Below are positions 19,801 through 31,454 of a stretch of DNA of 64,000 nucleotides, piece by piece. Under the pieces are notes generated by a model, which did not search any database, was not told where the DNA came from, and saw only the letters and a list, made by a program, of their open reading frames with translations. The position numbers and the translations under genes are program-made. Position 1 is the stretch's first letter. Every line of letters starts with the position of its first letter. The stretch comes from Plantago ovata (taxonomy: Eukaryota > Streptophyta > Magnoliopsida > Lamiales > Plantaginaceae): contig CM051456.1 of assembly GCA_028274465.1 (NCBI GenBank), positions 93,668,753 through 93,732,752 on the forward strand, read 5' to 3'.

Positions 19801-21568
19801 CTTGTAGTTGGATTACCTATGGTTACTTTTAAGAAGGATGGTATTTGCCATGTATGTCAGCAAGGAAAGCAAACCAAATCTTCTTTTAAGAACAAGGCAG
19901 TACCGTCACCTACAAAACCATTACAACTCTTGCACATGGACTTGTTTGAATCTTCTTCAACAAGCTATGCTGGTAAGAAGTATGGTCTGGTGGTGGTAGA
20001 TGACTATTCAAGATTCACTTGGGTAGTATTTATCAAGCACAAGTCTGAAACAAGGACTGAAATACCTAACTTGCCGAATAAGCTTGAAGTCATGAAAATT
20101 GACAAGGTAAAAGTTATAAGAACAGACCATGGTACTGAGTTTGTAAACCAGTACATAACTGAGTATTGCACTTCAAAAGTCATACAACATCAGTTATCCT
20201 CAGTAAGGACACCTCAATAAAATGGTGTTGCTGAAAGGAAGAATCGTACCCTTAAGGAAGCAGCTAGAACAATGCTTGCTGACACTGAAATAAGTGAAGA
20301 TTATTGGGTTGAAGCGATTAATACCGCCTACTATACTCAAAATAGATGTTTGATAACTAAGGAATACAACAAAACTCCCTATGAGTTATTTGTTGGAAGA
20401 CCTCCTAACATCACCCATCTAAGAGTATTTGGTTGCAAATGTTTCGTTCTTAACAATGGTAGAGAATACTTAAGAACATTTCAACCAAAGGCAGACGAAG
20501 CGATATTTCTTAGTTACTCCTTGCATAGTAAAGCTTATAGAGTTTACAACAAAAAGGTACAAAAGATCGAAGAATCAGTGCATGTTGTATTCAATGAAAA
20601 GTCACAAGGAGTTCCTGCTGAAGAGGAAATATCAGATTGTATGAAGAAATTACTCATACACGAGCAAATAACTGAATCTGATGCTAGGAAAGTCAAATCA
20701 ATTGAGCTAAATGATGATTCTGACAATGACTCTCCTCCCCCGAGTCATGACAAGATAAATATAGTTCATGACAAAGAATTTCCAGCAAAAGACGCAGTTG
20801 CTCCGGATGTTGCTGAAACTATGCAACTTCCTGTGCCTGCTGACGAGTTACCTCAAACCAGCAATGCTGAACAAGCAGTTGCTTATGAACCAATCTCAGC
20901 AGAGACACAACAAGATACCAGTAGTATTGAGCAAGTACATACTGAAGATTCACATGCTGAAGAGCAAATTTATCCAGATCCAAAGAGAAGAAAACCTGTT
21001 AATAAATGGATTAGAGATCATCCCTCTACGGATATGATTGGTGATATTGACAAACGCCAAGTGACTAGATCCAAAGTATCTACTAAACAAGAACTTGCTG
21101 AAGAAGCAAACGTCATTGAAGTAGAAGCTTTGTTCTCTTGCTTTGTTTCAGAAATTGAACCCAAGACCATAGAAGAAGCTTTAAAGCATTCTGAATGGAT
21201 CAAGGCAATGCAAGAAGAACTGGATCAATTTGAAAGGAACAAAGTCTGGAAACTTGTACCCCTTGCCGAAGGAAAGAAAGCAATTGGTACAAAGTCGGTG
21301 TTCTGAAACAAGCTGAGTGAGTCTGGAGAAGTAACAAGGAACAAAGCACATTTAGTTGCTCAAGGTTACTGTCAAACTAAAGGATTAGACTATGATGAGT
21401 CTTATGCTCCAGTTGCAAGATTGGATGCAATTAGGCTTTTCTTGGCCTTTGCTACTCACAATGACTTCATTGTTTATCAAATGGATGTTAAAAGTGCATT
21501 CCTAAATGGTGAACTTGCTGAAGAAGTCTACTTGGAACAACCCCTGGCTTTGAATTTCCCTCATAAAC
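16854..21568 (+). pseudogene. C internal region 1: gag-pol remnant
   Basis: Gag begins near 16854 (MSLGDAPLLKLENYEKW) and continues as a UBN2-type copia Gag (AKEAWKMVQDLCAGSD, LSDLDFRFTTLV-like phrases) with a CCHC knuckle CFYCKKPGHFKESC near 17815. A charged coiled-coil segment follows (18115-19293, described separately). Then come the protease phrase HFDSGCGKHMT near 19330, the pre-integrase zinc motif (LWHKRTSHLNF, CHVCQQGKQTK), the integrase core phrase VVVDDYSRFTWVVFIKHK near 19990, and the start of the RT ([20 protein letters not shown] near 21200). The element is broken, with roughly six breaks; it is an old fossil. Confidence 0.85.
18115..19293 (+). other. Intron-like GT-AG segment inside C gag-pol
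   Basis: The segment starts at GGTCAG|GTAAAT and ends TTGCTTGTGCAG|ACTTC. It encodes a charged coiled-coil stretch (ERFEKTLSKQQEKLQNAE) and a lysine-rich tail. In internal region 2 the same flanks meet directly as GGTCAG|ACTTC at 58249-58258, so the 1,179 bases are absent there to the base. Copia-type elements, including plant ones, are known to splice within gag-pol. Confidence 0.7.
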
Positions 21569-22175
21569 TGTTAGGAAACTTGTAATTTTGATGAGCAATT
21601 AACCTTGCTAAATTAAGGAAAGTCCAGTAACTAGTACTCTTAAGGTCCATAGAAATTTAGAATTTTAAGGACATTGTAAAAGAGGAACGTTTTCTGAAGA
21701 CTTAGAGTAGGTGCTAGATAGGTTGGTATTATCGCTTATGATGTATCTTGTTTTCTGAAAAGAAATACAACCTATTGAAGCATTTGTTGATGATGTACTT
21801 TGTTTACAGAAACAAACTATTGAAGCATTTAGAAACCGCTCATAAACTTGAAGATTTCGAAGATCTGAAGACTAGAAGATTTCTGAAGACTGGTATCTAC
21901 AAAGGCACATGTTGCTCAGAAAGTGGAAACTTCAGCAACAGCATTGCATAAGTGAAAATCTAAACGACAGAGTAGGTTGTGCTTGCTGAAACAGAGACTG
22001 ACCACTTGCTGATGAACATTTGTGACCTCTTGCTGAAAGTACTTGTATTTGCGCTCCAATGTTACTGTTTGAATTTTATTCAAAAGAGCATTAAATGCAA
22101 AGCATGCATGCGAAGGACATGAAGACTAGAAGACAAACAAGGACGCTGCTGAAAGTACAAAAGCAAGATAGTGAC
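21569..22175 (+). repeat. C middle LTR, first part
   Basis: Begins TGTTAGGAAACTTG as in the first LTR and runs to AAGATAGTGAC, where element A2 is inserted. GTGAC (22171-22175) is repeated at 30571. Confidence 0.85.
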
Positions 22176-23486
22176 TGACGAACACGGGATTGTCGGTTCC
22201 CGATTAATCAAATAAATTTGTTATTTAGCCAAAGACAATTCTCAACTACAACGAAAACCGTAGTGTAGCAGTAGAATGACCTCGAGTGTCGTTCTCTAAG
22301 GACTATAACTAGCTTTATCAAATCTAATTTAGAATATAAAAGCAGCAGACGGTATAGCAAAGGTTTTTCTAACAGATAATGGAGATTGGTGATAGTATGG
22401 TCCTTCAAAGCATAACGGGTTAATAATCATGCGTAAATTCCTCGGTTTTGCATGGAGATCTTTGATCAATAAATTGTCCTATTGTAATTATCAAACACTA
22501 TGAAGATATAGATTCTGATGGGTAAAAGACCAATGAATTGTCCAATTGTGTTCCGTAATTATTCAACACTACGAAGATATAGATTCTGATAGGTCAAAGT
22601 CTAATGAATTGTCCAATTGTGTGCAATAATTAATCAACAATACGAAGATAGAGATTTTGAAAGATCAAAGAAATAAAGCAATAACACGGAGTATAATGCG
22701 CGATATAGCCATTAGCATAATTATCAACCCTTCGCTACCACCAACGATAAGTTTAGCTACTCCTAGTTGTCATGCAATCAACAGAAATCATAGAAGAAAA
22801 CATGTTGAAAGATATATAAAAATAAGTTGAAAAACCGTAAGATACAATGTTACCGAAGGTTGTCAGTCTCCAAAGAATCGCGATCTTACAAGCTCCAAAC
22901 TGCTATGAAAAAGTGTCTCCTAAGCTATGAACCCCCAGAACAGGCTATGGGAAGTTCCTACCTAAAACTACAGAGAAAGGTGAGAGAATAGGTCTGGAAA
23001 AGTATGAAAATCGGAGAAAAACTGAGCAACTATATATAGTGTTCGAATTAGTGTGGGGTGAAGGGCCCCACACACCGGGCGAGTCGCCTGGTGTGGGGCG
23101 ATTCGCCCCACATCCCGGGCGATTCGCCCGGGAGAAAAACTCGGGATTTTGCGCGTTTTCGACGCGTTTTTGGATTTCTTCCCCTTTTCGGACTCGGTTT
23201 CTGACTTCTAGTGGCCTTCTAACCTCCAGATTCGACCCCTAGACTTCAAATCCTATCCGGAAACCTTCAGATACTCAAATTAGGCTTCTGGAACACAAAT
23301 TCCTTGTCAACTTCAATATAATTGCCCGGAAAACCTCGGTTTTCAACCAAAACCTGTAAAATAAAAACTAAAGGGAAACGTGACACTATTCTTATATAAT
23401 GCACTAAAATATAGCTAAATTAACATAGATGATAGCTAAAATAGGTGAAAAAGACTCAAATGAAAGTGTAAAATACACATTCATCA
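22176..23486 (-). repeat. A2 3' LTR
   Basis: 1,311 bases. On the minus strand it starts TGATGAATGTGTATTTTAC and ends at GTTCGTCA. A TATA box CTATATATAG lies at 23030-23039 (minus), with GC-rich palindromes at 23052-23135 immediately upstream of it in the sense of transcription. Confidence 0.9.
23052..23135. repeat. GC palindrome cluster beside the TATA box, A2 3' LTR
   Basis: Contains CCCGGGCGATTCGCCCGGG, GGGGCGATTCGCCCC and CACCGGGCGAGTCGCCTGGTG in tandem. The same cluster is present in the other A2 LTR (about 30134-30213), in A3 (43364-43443, 56446-56524) and, as GGGGCGAACCGCCCC, in A4 and A5. Confidence 0.85.
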
Positions 23487-24868
23487 AACTCCCCAAACCG
23501 AACCTTTGCTTGTCCTCAAGCAACTAAGCTAGACTCTAATGCAAAAAACAATGCAACACATAAAATGGAGTCTCATGCTAAATAAAATGAACTAATCTAC
23601 CGAATCTATTAAAAAACATATGAACAAGAACCATATAAATCAAAGCATGAATATAGGTTGAAGAATACCTCGATTGACTCATACACATCCACATAAGCAC
23701 TTATGTCAAGACAAGATAGTCTCTCGTAACATTCTCTACCTGGACCTAGTCAGTGACGACGTAATGAATCATGCTAAGATACGAATGGTTGTCCCATGCC
23801 TATGAAACTGAGGACTTACTGTTGTTCACCATGTTAAGACTTTTCCTCAAAGAGGTCGAACCAGTACTGGCTCTCATCAAACGAAGGAGGGTTCCCTATA
23901 AAAGATAACACTCCCCTATTCTACCCATCTCTCAAGCAAAGTCTTAAGCTATTCACCACTTCCTGAATGGCAGGACGAGGGTTGTCTAGAACAGATGACA
24001 CTCAAAAACAAAAGACAAAAAATAGAAAATTACAACACGATTACGAACATTACAAGAATTGAAAAATGAGACACAACACTTTGCTAAACTGCTATTTGGC
24101 TTTCTTTTTTTGGACCCTTCTTTGCTTTTTTGGGGTCTTTTCTTTTTTTCCTTTTTTTCCTTTCCAGTTTCCCTTTTTTTTTTTTTTTTTTTTTTTTCCT
24201 GGAATTTTTCTTTCTTGTTTTCTATATTTTTTTTAGCCAGCAGTAGCATAACGAAAAGAGAAACAAAAATGACTCACAATGACTTCCCCAAACCTATTCG
24301 AAAGAATAGGTTGGAGTACAGAATTTACGAGAAAGGAAAAATAAACTCACAACAAAAAACGAAAAACAAGTCTACGATGGTGTAACCCCCTTCCCAAACC
24401 TATTCGGAAGAATAGGTTACAAACAAAGGATCACACAACCTCACACTACCTCCTTCCTAGGCATTTAGCAATCTCAAAGCATGGTGAAGACTTGTTGCCT
24501 CTTAGGTACATAATTACTCGGGAAAACAACCATAAGACCCTAACATGCATCATCCTATTATACAGGCCTTCGTGAACCGCAGTAGAGAAAATACCACTAA
24601 GTGATGTCGAGACTACCAAGCTTAACAAGGTGCAATACATAAATGTGACAAGCCAAGCGAGAAAAACCTCAAACAATTTCATAGAGATGAAGCATACGAT
24701 TAATGGCATAGTTAGATAATCTACCCAATAAAAAAGTTCAAAAAATTCGGCAATAAACTCCATATAAAACATGCAAGACTATCCTAGGATGAATGTAGTG
24801 AATGCAACCTAAAAAATCTAAGAAAGCGGTAAACGTGCAAATGCAAATGCAGACGGATAAAATATGCA
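23487..24868 (-). other. A2 3' noncoding region with PPT and hairpin modules
   Basis: On the minus strand the polypurine tract GGTTCGGTTTGGGGAGTT abuts the LTR, preceded by TTGCTTGAGGACAAGCAA. Two CCTATTC...GAATAGG hairpins followed by TTTGGGAAGG/TTTGGGGAAG lie near 24292 and 24397, with a purine tract (24110-24240) between them and the LTR. No protein-coding similarity is seen. Confidence 0.8.
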
Positions 24869-25413
24869 AGGTACTATACTCAGCCTACCAATGTCAAGAT
24901 CACTTAAATCCCATCCCCCCTCATGAAATTAACGCTAGTCCCTAGCAGTAAGAAAATGAGGAAATACGATGTGATACTAGATGTTACCGCATGGTTTGGC
25001 CTCGGTCGGCTAAGTATGCTGCTTGTGAGTTATTGGGACTGCTCTGGGAGCCTTATAGATGGTCATCGGGTCTTCTGGTAGGTGCGGTAGTTCCATTTAT
25101 AGGCCGGATAGGAACAACTCCTCCATCAGTATCATCACTGTCCGTATGGCCTTCATTGTCACTACTGTCACCATCATCATCGCCAGTAGAGTTGCATTGT
25201 CGAATAGAATCCTCAAGATTAGCCGCCGCTGTTATGGAATCCTCCATCCTATAGCCCTCCAATAGGCTGTGAACTGTTGAAGGGGAAAGAGCAGTGGTAT
25301 CAGAGCCTCCCTCTCCAACGTTTTACACCCCAAGGAGGTTACAGTAAGCTGCTCGGATACTCAGAAGTCTTCTACCATTTTTTCCAATGTCGACCACATT
25401 CTCTACGGTATGT

Positions 25414-25869
25414 CTATATGATGCTCCCTTTAGAGGAAGTCAAGGGGCACCCCAACGAGGGGCTGGGCACCCATGTCATTATGTTTTGGAACCAGGCTGG
25501 CGCTTCGGAACCTTCTAGCAACTGTGAACTCAAGATTGATTCCGTCGCGGCAAGGCCGTCCGGTGCCTTCCAGTTCTCTCGAACTTTGCAGTCCTTGTGA
25601 TGGATTGCTAACGTAATAATTGTTTCTGTCCCTTCGGTGGTGCATGAATAGGCATAGGAGTCCTTACTCCAGGTGTACTCTAGCTTCTCCTCTTGGATAA
25701 TCCGCGACGTTGCTGCAAGAGCCCGTGGCTCGAACGCACCTCTAACGAGATCACTCTCCTTGACATGGTTGTAATCGATACCCCTCCAATACTTCATAGT
25801 AATCATACGGGAATGCTCCTCTCCCTTGGCATGGTTCCTACAAACAACAGTTAGTACCTCGTATGACAC
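25414..25869 (-). CDS. Conserved ORF of unknown function in A2
   Basis: 151 residues. The core WSKDSYAYSCTTEGT, with FEPR.LA.TS.IIQEE before it, is shared with A4 (52128-52535). The frame begins just before an acceptor-like TTTGTAG, so the true coding start may be in or after the exon border. It matches no retroelement protein I know and probably derives from a host gene exon. The A4 counterpart lacks a short stretch near the start (YWRGIDYN), so the two copies have diverged by more than point changes. Whether it is translated is unknown. Confidence 0.45.
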   Translation of the reverse strand: MSYEVLTVVCRNHAKGEEHSRMITMKYWRGIDYNHVKESDLVRGAFEPRALAATSRIIQEEKLEYTWSKDSYAYSCTTEGTETIITLAIHHKDCKVRENWKAPDGLAATESILSSQLLEGSEAPAWFQNIMTWVPSPSLGCPLTSSKGSII

Positions 25870-26603
25870 AAAACTGACTCATGCATATGCTAGTGTAAGA
25901 ACGAAACACACAAGTGATAAAATCAACAATCGAGCTCTCCAAATCCTTTATGTCTAGCCTAGATTCTTCAACATGCAACATACCAACGTAACTACTACAT
26001 GCAATACATCACATTATGCTCTTGCTAGACAACCAATAACCTAGATAACAAGGCTCAATTCATACCATAGAAACGAAAAATTCTATCAACATAAATCCTC
26101 ATACCCAACAATTATGCATTCTACCATCAAATCCATCATCATTACCTCAATAAACATAATTATATGCCAGGAATCAAAGAAAAAGACATATTGCATAACA
26201 AGATATATCATCTAGTAGAAAAATTCCCAAATCAACAATCCAAGCATAATTGAGCATGCAATTAATAGTAAATAATGCTTCTAATCACACAAACAACCTA
26301 CTCATGCATCATATAAGCATAATTGAAGCTCAAATTAAAAAAAACCCAAATTTGAAAAATTAGGGTTCATAAGAAGATACATCAGATCTGGAAAACTAAT
26401 GCACTAGGGTGAAATCTGTTCGGATGAAAAGATAGATCATGTAATAGGCTTCGATTGAAGCTAAAGAACACTAAATTTGGTGAAGAAATGAAGAAGTTAT
26501 GAAGATTTGAAGCTAAAATCGCGATTTTCGCCTGTTTTGGGGAGTTAGAATGGTGAGGATGAAGAAAATGAGCTCAAAAGGGGTTTCTCGCGTTTTTTAA
26601 CAT

Positions 26604-26735
26604 CAGAGACCGTGGGGCGAGTCGCCTCGTGCGGGGCGAATCACCCCGTATGTGGGGCGAATCGCCCCGCGAGTCCGGAGCGCGCGCGCGCTCTGGACTC
26701 GTGGGCGATTCGCCCCCCATCTCCTGAGGCGGGGA
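26604..26735. repeat. Internal GC palindromes in A2
   Basis: GGGGCGAATCGCCCC, GGGGCGAGTCGCCTC and GTGGGCGATTCGCCCCCC flank a (CG)n-like GCGCGCGCGC core. The unit resembles the LTR palindromes, but it lies inside the element, upstream of the host-like leader in the minus-strand sense. A4 has the match at 51332-51376. Confidence 0.75.
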
Positions 26736-26925
26736 GACGAACTTTTCAAAAAAAAATGCGGTTTTTAAGTCCCCGAAAACCATTTTTCTCACAAAACCAC
26801 TCGAAAAATCTCACTCAAACATAACATAAGCACATACGACACAGACACGAACAAATTCACATAAGAAAAGTAAATTGTTTAAGTATGAATGCATGCAGGA
26901 AAGCGGTAAAGAAAGCGATAAAAAT

Positions 26926-26943
26926 TCCGGGTTGCCTCCCGGA
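26926..26943 (-). other. Conserved hairpin after the protease stop (A2)
   Basis: Minus strand TCCGGG-AGGCAA-CCCGGA, a 6-bp stem with a 6-base loop, just downstream of the protease frame. The same hairpin is in A3 (32856-32873, 45199-45216), A4 (51132-51149) and, with compensatory changes, A1 (8893-8910). Confidence 0.75.
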
Positions 26944-26949
26944 TAGCGC

Positions 26950-29099
26950 CTAGCTCTTCTTCTTAAGGGTACTAGACTTTCCCTTCATGGATCTCCTCCT
27001 CATGCCTCGAACCTGTGAATAAGAATGAACATAGACATTAAGACCACTATAGTCAACAGTGTGAGAAGTATCAGGTGGATCAGATATGGCTCGCAACACA
27101 TGTTGCTTGCCATCCACTTCAATAGTGCAAGTCCTTCGGTAGATATCCATCACGGAGCGTAGCTTAGTCAAGAACGTTCGCCCCAAGAGAATGACATCCC
27201 CCGTCCCAGGTGTAGACGTCGGCATAACTACAAAATTGGTGTATACAGAAGCTTCACCAATCTTGACCAATACATTCTTCACAACGCCTTCGGGTCTCAC
27301 AAAGGATCCATTCGCCAGTTGTACAATAGCCTTATGCACAAAGAGTTTTCCAAGGCTACTCTTCTCGAACACATTCAAAGGGAGCACGTTAGAGTAAGAT
27401 CCCGTGTCTAGTGTGGCACGGAGATCTTCAAGCTCACCAATCCCGACCTTAACATCGAAACTTTTAGGGAGTGGCTCGGGATCCTCTTGCTCCTCTTCAC
27501 TCTCGTCAGAACCAAGGTCCTTCTTTTCTTCCTTAGCCTGTGGAGGTTCTTCCTTCTTGCAACACTCGCACTTAGCAACCTTCTTGATGGTGATTTCGAC
27601 AGGTAGATCACCAGCCAATGTAATGGAATTTGACTTCTCAGTGTTGCTAGGCAACTTGCCTTGCTCCCTACTTGCTCCTCGGTCGATCAACTCTTGCATC
27701 TTTTGATGGGCAAGCCTAGTGCTCTCTTCCAACCTATCAAGTCTCGCTCTAGTCTTCTCAGAATCTTCTTCATAACGTTTGAGAAAACTTTGGGTGTGAT
27801 CAACCATCTTTTGCAAGTTTTCCATCAGTTGAGCCGACTTCGACTTGGGTGGCTCTTTTGGAGCGGGGTTTTCGCAGTGATCATTACCATAGTTAAGCCT
27901 ACTACGGTCTTGGTTAGGGCCATAAGTTTGGCTAGCCGGTGCATATCCTTGATTGTTTCTGAACCCTCTTCTCCAAAATCCACCTCGAGGATTCCTACCG
28001 TCCTGTCCGTAGCTAGCTTATTGAGTACCAAACTCCGTAGCAAAGGCCTCCTCTTCTCCTCCTTGAGCCCAGTTGCCATCATCATACGCAAGCTCCGATC
28101 CACACATATGAGACCCATGCCCATAGTTCTTGCGTATTCGGCAAACCTCGTTCGAAACAGTTGTTCCAGTGGCGCTCTTGAGGACTTGCTTCAATTCGTT
28201 GGTAAAGCACTCGAATTGATCCCCATTCCCCCTATACATAGGGGCTTCTTGAGTCGGTGGAGCTTCAGGTCCACGTCTCCTAACCATCGCTCTTGGATCC
28301 TTGAACTGTGAACCCTTAGCAAGCCTTTCGAAACTGCCCAAACGGCTTCTGCGGTTCCCTCCCAAATATTGCCTCAGCATTGGAAATCCACCACTTGTTG
28401 GTTCTCGAAGGTTAGTCCATTGTAGAAGTGTTGGACTAGGTCTGAAAGCTCAAAACCATGGTGAGGGCACTTGTTCGTGAGATCTTGGAATCTCTCAAAC
28501 GCGGTGTAGATGGTCTCATCATAGTCCTGTTTGAATCCGGTGATTTGCGCCTTGAGCGCGGTAGTCAAGGTGTGAGGGAAGTATTTTTCCATGAAAGCTG
28601 AAAAAACCTTCTCCCAAGTGTCCAGCGAGCCTGCTAGTAGAGAACTCAACCATGAATTGGCTCTGTCGCCAAGTCCCATAGCAAAAACCTTCATCCGCAA
28701 CTCATCCGTTGTTAATTCAGCTCCGGGTCGTGGGAGTTGGTTGACAAAATCATCGATATCGTGCAAGTACCCCATCACATCTTCCCTTGTTAAGCCATAG
28801 AACCTCGGAAGTTGTTGGAATGCGTGGTTCTAGATTTCCAGATCTCGAGTTGCAGACGAAAGAACAACCGTCGGTCCCCCCATACGATCCTTGGAGGGTT
28901 GAACCCATGCTTTCAGTGGTCTAGCTTCTGCCAGTCCGTCGATTTCCTTGAAAAGACTGTGTAGAGATTCAGAGAAATCGGTATCCTCTATTTCCTCTAG
29001 TTCACGCCTTTGAAGTAGTCGCCTTCTTTGGTGGTAGACTCTGTCGATCTCAGCAATTGAATCAGCAAGCGGTGTTCCTCTAGATCGTGTATTTTGCAT
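26950..29099 (-). pseudogene. A2 gag-protease remnant
   Basis: Gag starts MQNTRSRGTPLADSIAEIDR at 29099. It keeps the family phrases YFPHTLTTALKAQITGF and KCPHHGFELSDLVQHFYNGL, a C-terminal segment RGASREQGKLPSNTEKS, and a retropepsin domain with ATLDTGSYSNVLP and VILLGRTFL. About four breaks lie across it; the protease half is open (27825-26950). No polymerase domains follow. Confidence 0.85.
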
Positions 29100-29223
29100 A
29101 CACTATCTGTAACAGACTAGGAAAGCAGTATCAGAGAGGGATTAAAAAGGAAAACTATAACTACTAGAATTAGGAATTGAATGCTGAAAATATAAACAAA
29201 TTAAACAGAAAAAAGAAGTATAG

Positions 29224-29241
29224 TCCCCGGCAACGGCGCCA
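29224..29241 (-). promoter_or_regulatory. A2 primer-binding site (tRNA-Asp)
   Basis: Minus strand TGGCGCCGTTGCCGGGGA, complementary to tRNA-Asp, three bases inside the 5' LTR. Confidence 0.9.
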
Positions 29242-29244
29242 ATT

Positions 29245-30570
29245 TGATGAACACGGGATTGTCGGGTCCCGATTAATCAAATAAATTTGTTATTTAGCCA
29301 AAGGCAATTCTCAACTACAACGAAAACCGTAGTGTAGCAGTAGAATGACCTCGAGTGTCGTTCTCTAAGGACTATAACTAGCTTTATCAAATCTAATTTA
29401 GAATATAAAAGCAGCAGACGGTATAGCAAAGGTTTTTCTAACAGATAATGGAGATTGGTGATAGTATGGTCCTTCAAAGCATAACGGGTTAATAATCATG
29501 CGTAAATTCCTCGGTTTTGCATGGAGATCTTTGATCAATAAATTGTCCTGTTGTAAGTATCAAACACTACAAAGATATAGATTCTGATGGGTAAAAGACC
29601 AATGAATTGTCCAATTGTGTTCCGTAATTATTCAACACTACGAAGATATAGATTCTGATAGGTCAAAGTCTAATGAATTGTCCAATTGTGTGCAATAATT
29701 AATCAACAATACGAAGATAGAGATTTTGAAAGATCAAAGAAATAAAGCAATAACACGGAGTATAATGCGCGATATAGCCATTAGCATAATTATCAACCCT
29801 TCGCTAAGAATTCACATACTACCACCAACGATAAGTTTAGCTACTCATAGTTGTCATGCAATCAACAGAAATCATAGAAGAAAACATGTTGAAAGATATA
29901 TAAAAATAAGTAGAAAAACCGTAAGATACAATGTTACCGAAGGTTGTCAGTCTCCGAAGAATCGCGATCTTACAAGCTCCAAAGTGCTATGAAAAAGTGT
30001 CTCCTAAGCTATGAACCCCCAGAACAGGCTCTGGGAAGTTCCTACCTAAAACTACAGAGAAAGGTGAGAGAATAGGTCTGGAAAAGTATGAAAATCGGAG
30101 AAAAACTGAGCAACTATATATAGTGTTCGAATTAGTGTGGGGCGAAGGCCCCACACACCGGGCGAGTCGCCTGGTGTGGGGCGATTCGCCCCACATCCCG
30201 GGCGATTCGCCCGGGAGAAAAACTCGGGATTTTTGCGCGTTTTCGACGCGTTTTTGGATTTCTTCCCCTTTCCGGACTCGGTTTCTGACTTCTAGTGGCC
30301 TTCTAACCTCCAGATTCGACCCCTAGACTTCAAATCCTATCCGAAAACCTTCAGATACTCCAATTAGGCTTCTGGAACACCAATTCCTTGTCAACTTCAA
30401 TATAATTGCCCGGAAAACCTCGTTTTTCAACCAAAACCTGTAAAATAAAAACTAAAGGGAAACGTGACACTATTCTAATAAAATGCACTAAAATATAGCT
30501 AAATTAACATAGAGGATAGCTAAAATAGGTGAAAAAGGCTCAAATGAAAGTGTAAAATACACATTCATCA
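29245..30570 (-). repeat. A2 5' LTR
   Basis: 1,326 bases, near-identical to 22176-23486. TATA box (minus) near 30116-30125 and the GC palindrome cluster beside it. Confidence 0.9.
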
Positions 30571-31103
30571 GTGACATCTTAAGGAACAAAAGCCTTAGAA
30601 TTTAAAATTCAAACGGCTCCTTATTTTCACTATAAATAGAGGTCATCCGACAAAGAGTTGAAGTGTGTCAACAACGTGATCAAACTCTCACTTGTGCTTA
30701 AACTCAGATACCCTTCAAATGCTCTTTACTGCCATTGATTCGTTCCAAGACTTAAAGCTTGAAAAAGCTACTTGTGAAGAAGTAGAACTTACACGGCTAA
30801 GAAATTAGTTAAGTGTTCCTTCTTTCTTTCGAACAAGAACAAGTCTTGACACCAGAAACAATCAAACTTATTTACTGCAAAGTATTCAAAGTTTTGTTTC
30901 TTAGATTACTTGTTGTAACTGAATAAGTTATAATTAAGTTTTCTCATCCCAAACCTCTCTAACTGAAAATACACCCTTTCAGGCGTGATATTCAGGGGGA
31001 ACTTAATCGAGCATAGTGTTGCTGATTAAAAGTCCCAAGTTTGGTGGAGAACAAGGCTTCATTCTCTAGTTAGGTTTGAAACGAAGCAAGTGTGCTTTGG
31101 TTT
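30571..31103 (+). repeat. C middle LTR, second part
   Basis: Resumes with the duplicated GTGAC and matches the first C LTR from 15775 to about 16302. It ends at GTGCTTTGGTTT, where A3 is inserted; GGTTT (31099-31103) is repeated at 56839. Confidence 0.85.
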
Positions 31104-31454
31104 TGATGAACGTTGGATTGTCGGGTTTTCGACGCGTTTTGGATTTCTTCCTCTTTTCGGACTCGGTTTCTGCCTTCTAGTGACCTTTTAGCCTTCAGAC
31201 TCGACCCCTAGACTTCAAATCCTATCCGGAATCTTTCAGATACTCCAATTAGGCCTTCGGAACACCAATTCCTTGTCTACTTCAATATAATTGCCCGGAA
31301 AACCTCATTTTCAACCAAAACCTGTAAAATACAAACTAAAGGGAAACGTGACACTATTCTAATAAAATGCACTAAAATATAGCTAAATTAACAAAGAGGA
31401 TAGCTAAAATAGGTGAAAAAGACTCAAATGAAAGTGTAAAATACACATTCATCA
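31104..31454 (-). repeat. A3 leftmost LTR (short)
   Basis: 351 bases carrying both LTR termini (TGATGAACG on the plus strand and ATTCATCA at the other end); shorter than the other two A3 LTRs. AACTCCCAAACCGAACC next to it is the polypurine tract on the minus strand. Confidence 0.8.

Larger units (their letters stand above)
24869..26897 (-). other. Host-like segment carried by A2 (possible transduplicated gene 5' part)
   Basis: About 2 kb present in A2 and A4 but not in either A3 unit, and flanked by ATGCA at both ends (24864-24868 and 26893-26897). On the minus strand it has a GC-palindrome block, a leader with GAACCCTAATTTTT typical of plant gene starts, a long A/T-rich intron-like stretch ending TGTTTGTAG, and then an open frame (25869-25414). 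Downstream is an acidic D/S/T-rich frame (25262-25053). I do not recognise the source gene. Confidence 0.6.
22176..30570 (-). mobile_element. A2: Athila-like gag-protease element (minus strand)
   Basis: 8,395 bases with two LTRs (22176-23486 and 29245-30570) and GTGAC target-site duplications at 22171-22175 and 30571-30575. Read on the minus strand it holds a tRNA-Asp primer site, gag, protease, a ~2 kb host-like segment, a 3' noncoding region with hairpin modules, and a polypurine tract. No RT, RNase H or integrase is present. The LTRs differ at only about 3 of the first ~145 bases, so the insertion is fairly young. Ends look whole; the coding part is broken at about four places. Confidence 0.9.

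Noticed and set aside
25277-25600. 107-codon plus-strand frame with the counterpart 52353-52586 on the minus strand
   Set aside because: Antisense to the conserved WSKDSYAYSC frame, which has the acceptor-like site and the higher similarity.
27661-28311. CRISPR-like or other prokaryotic features
   Set aside because: No regularly spaced short repeats with unique spacers; every repeat found belongs to plant transposable elements.
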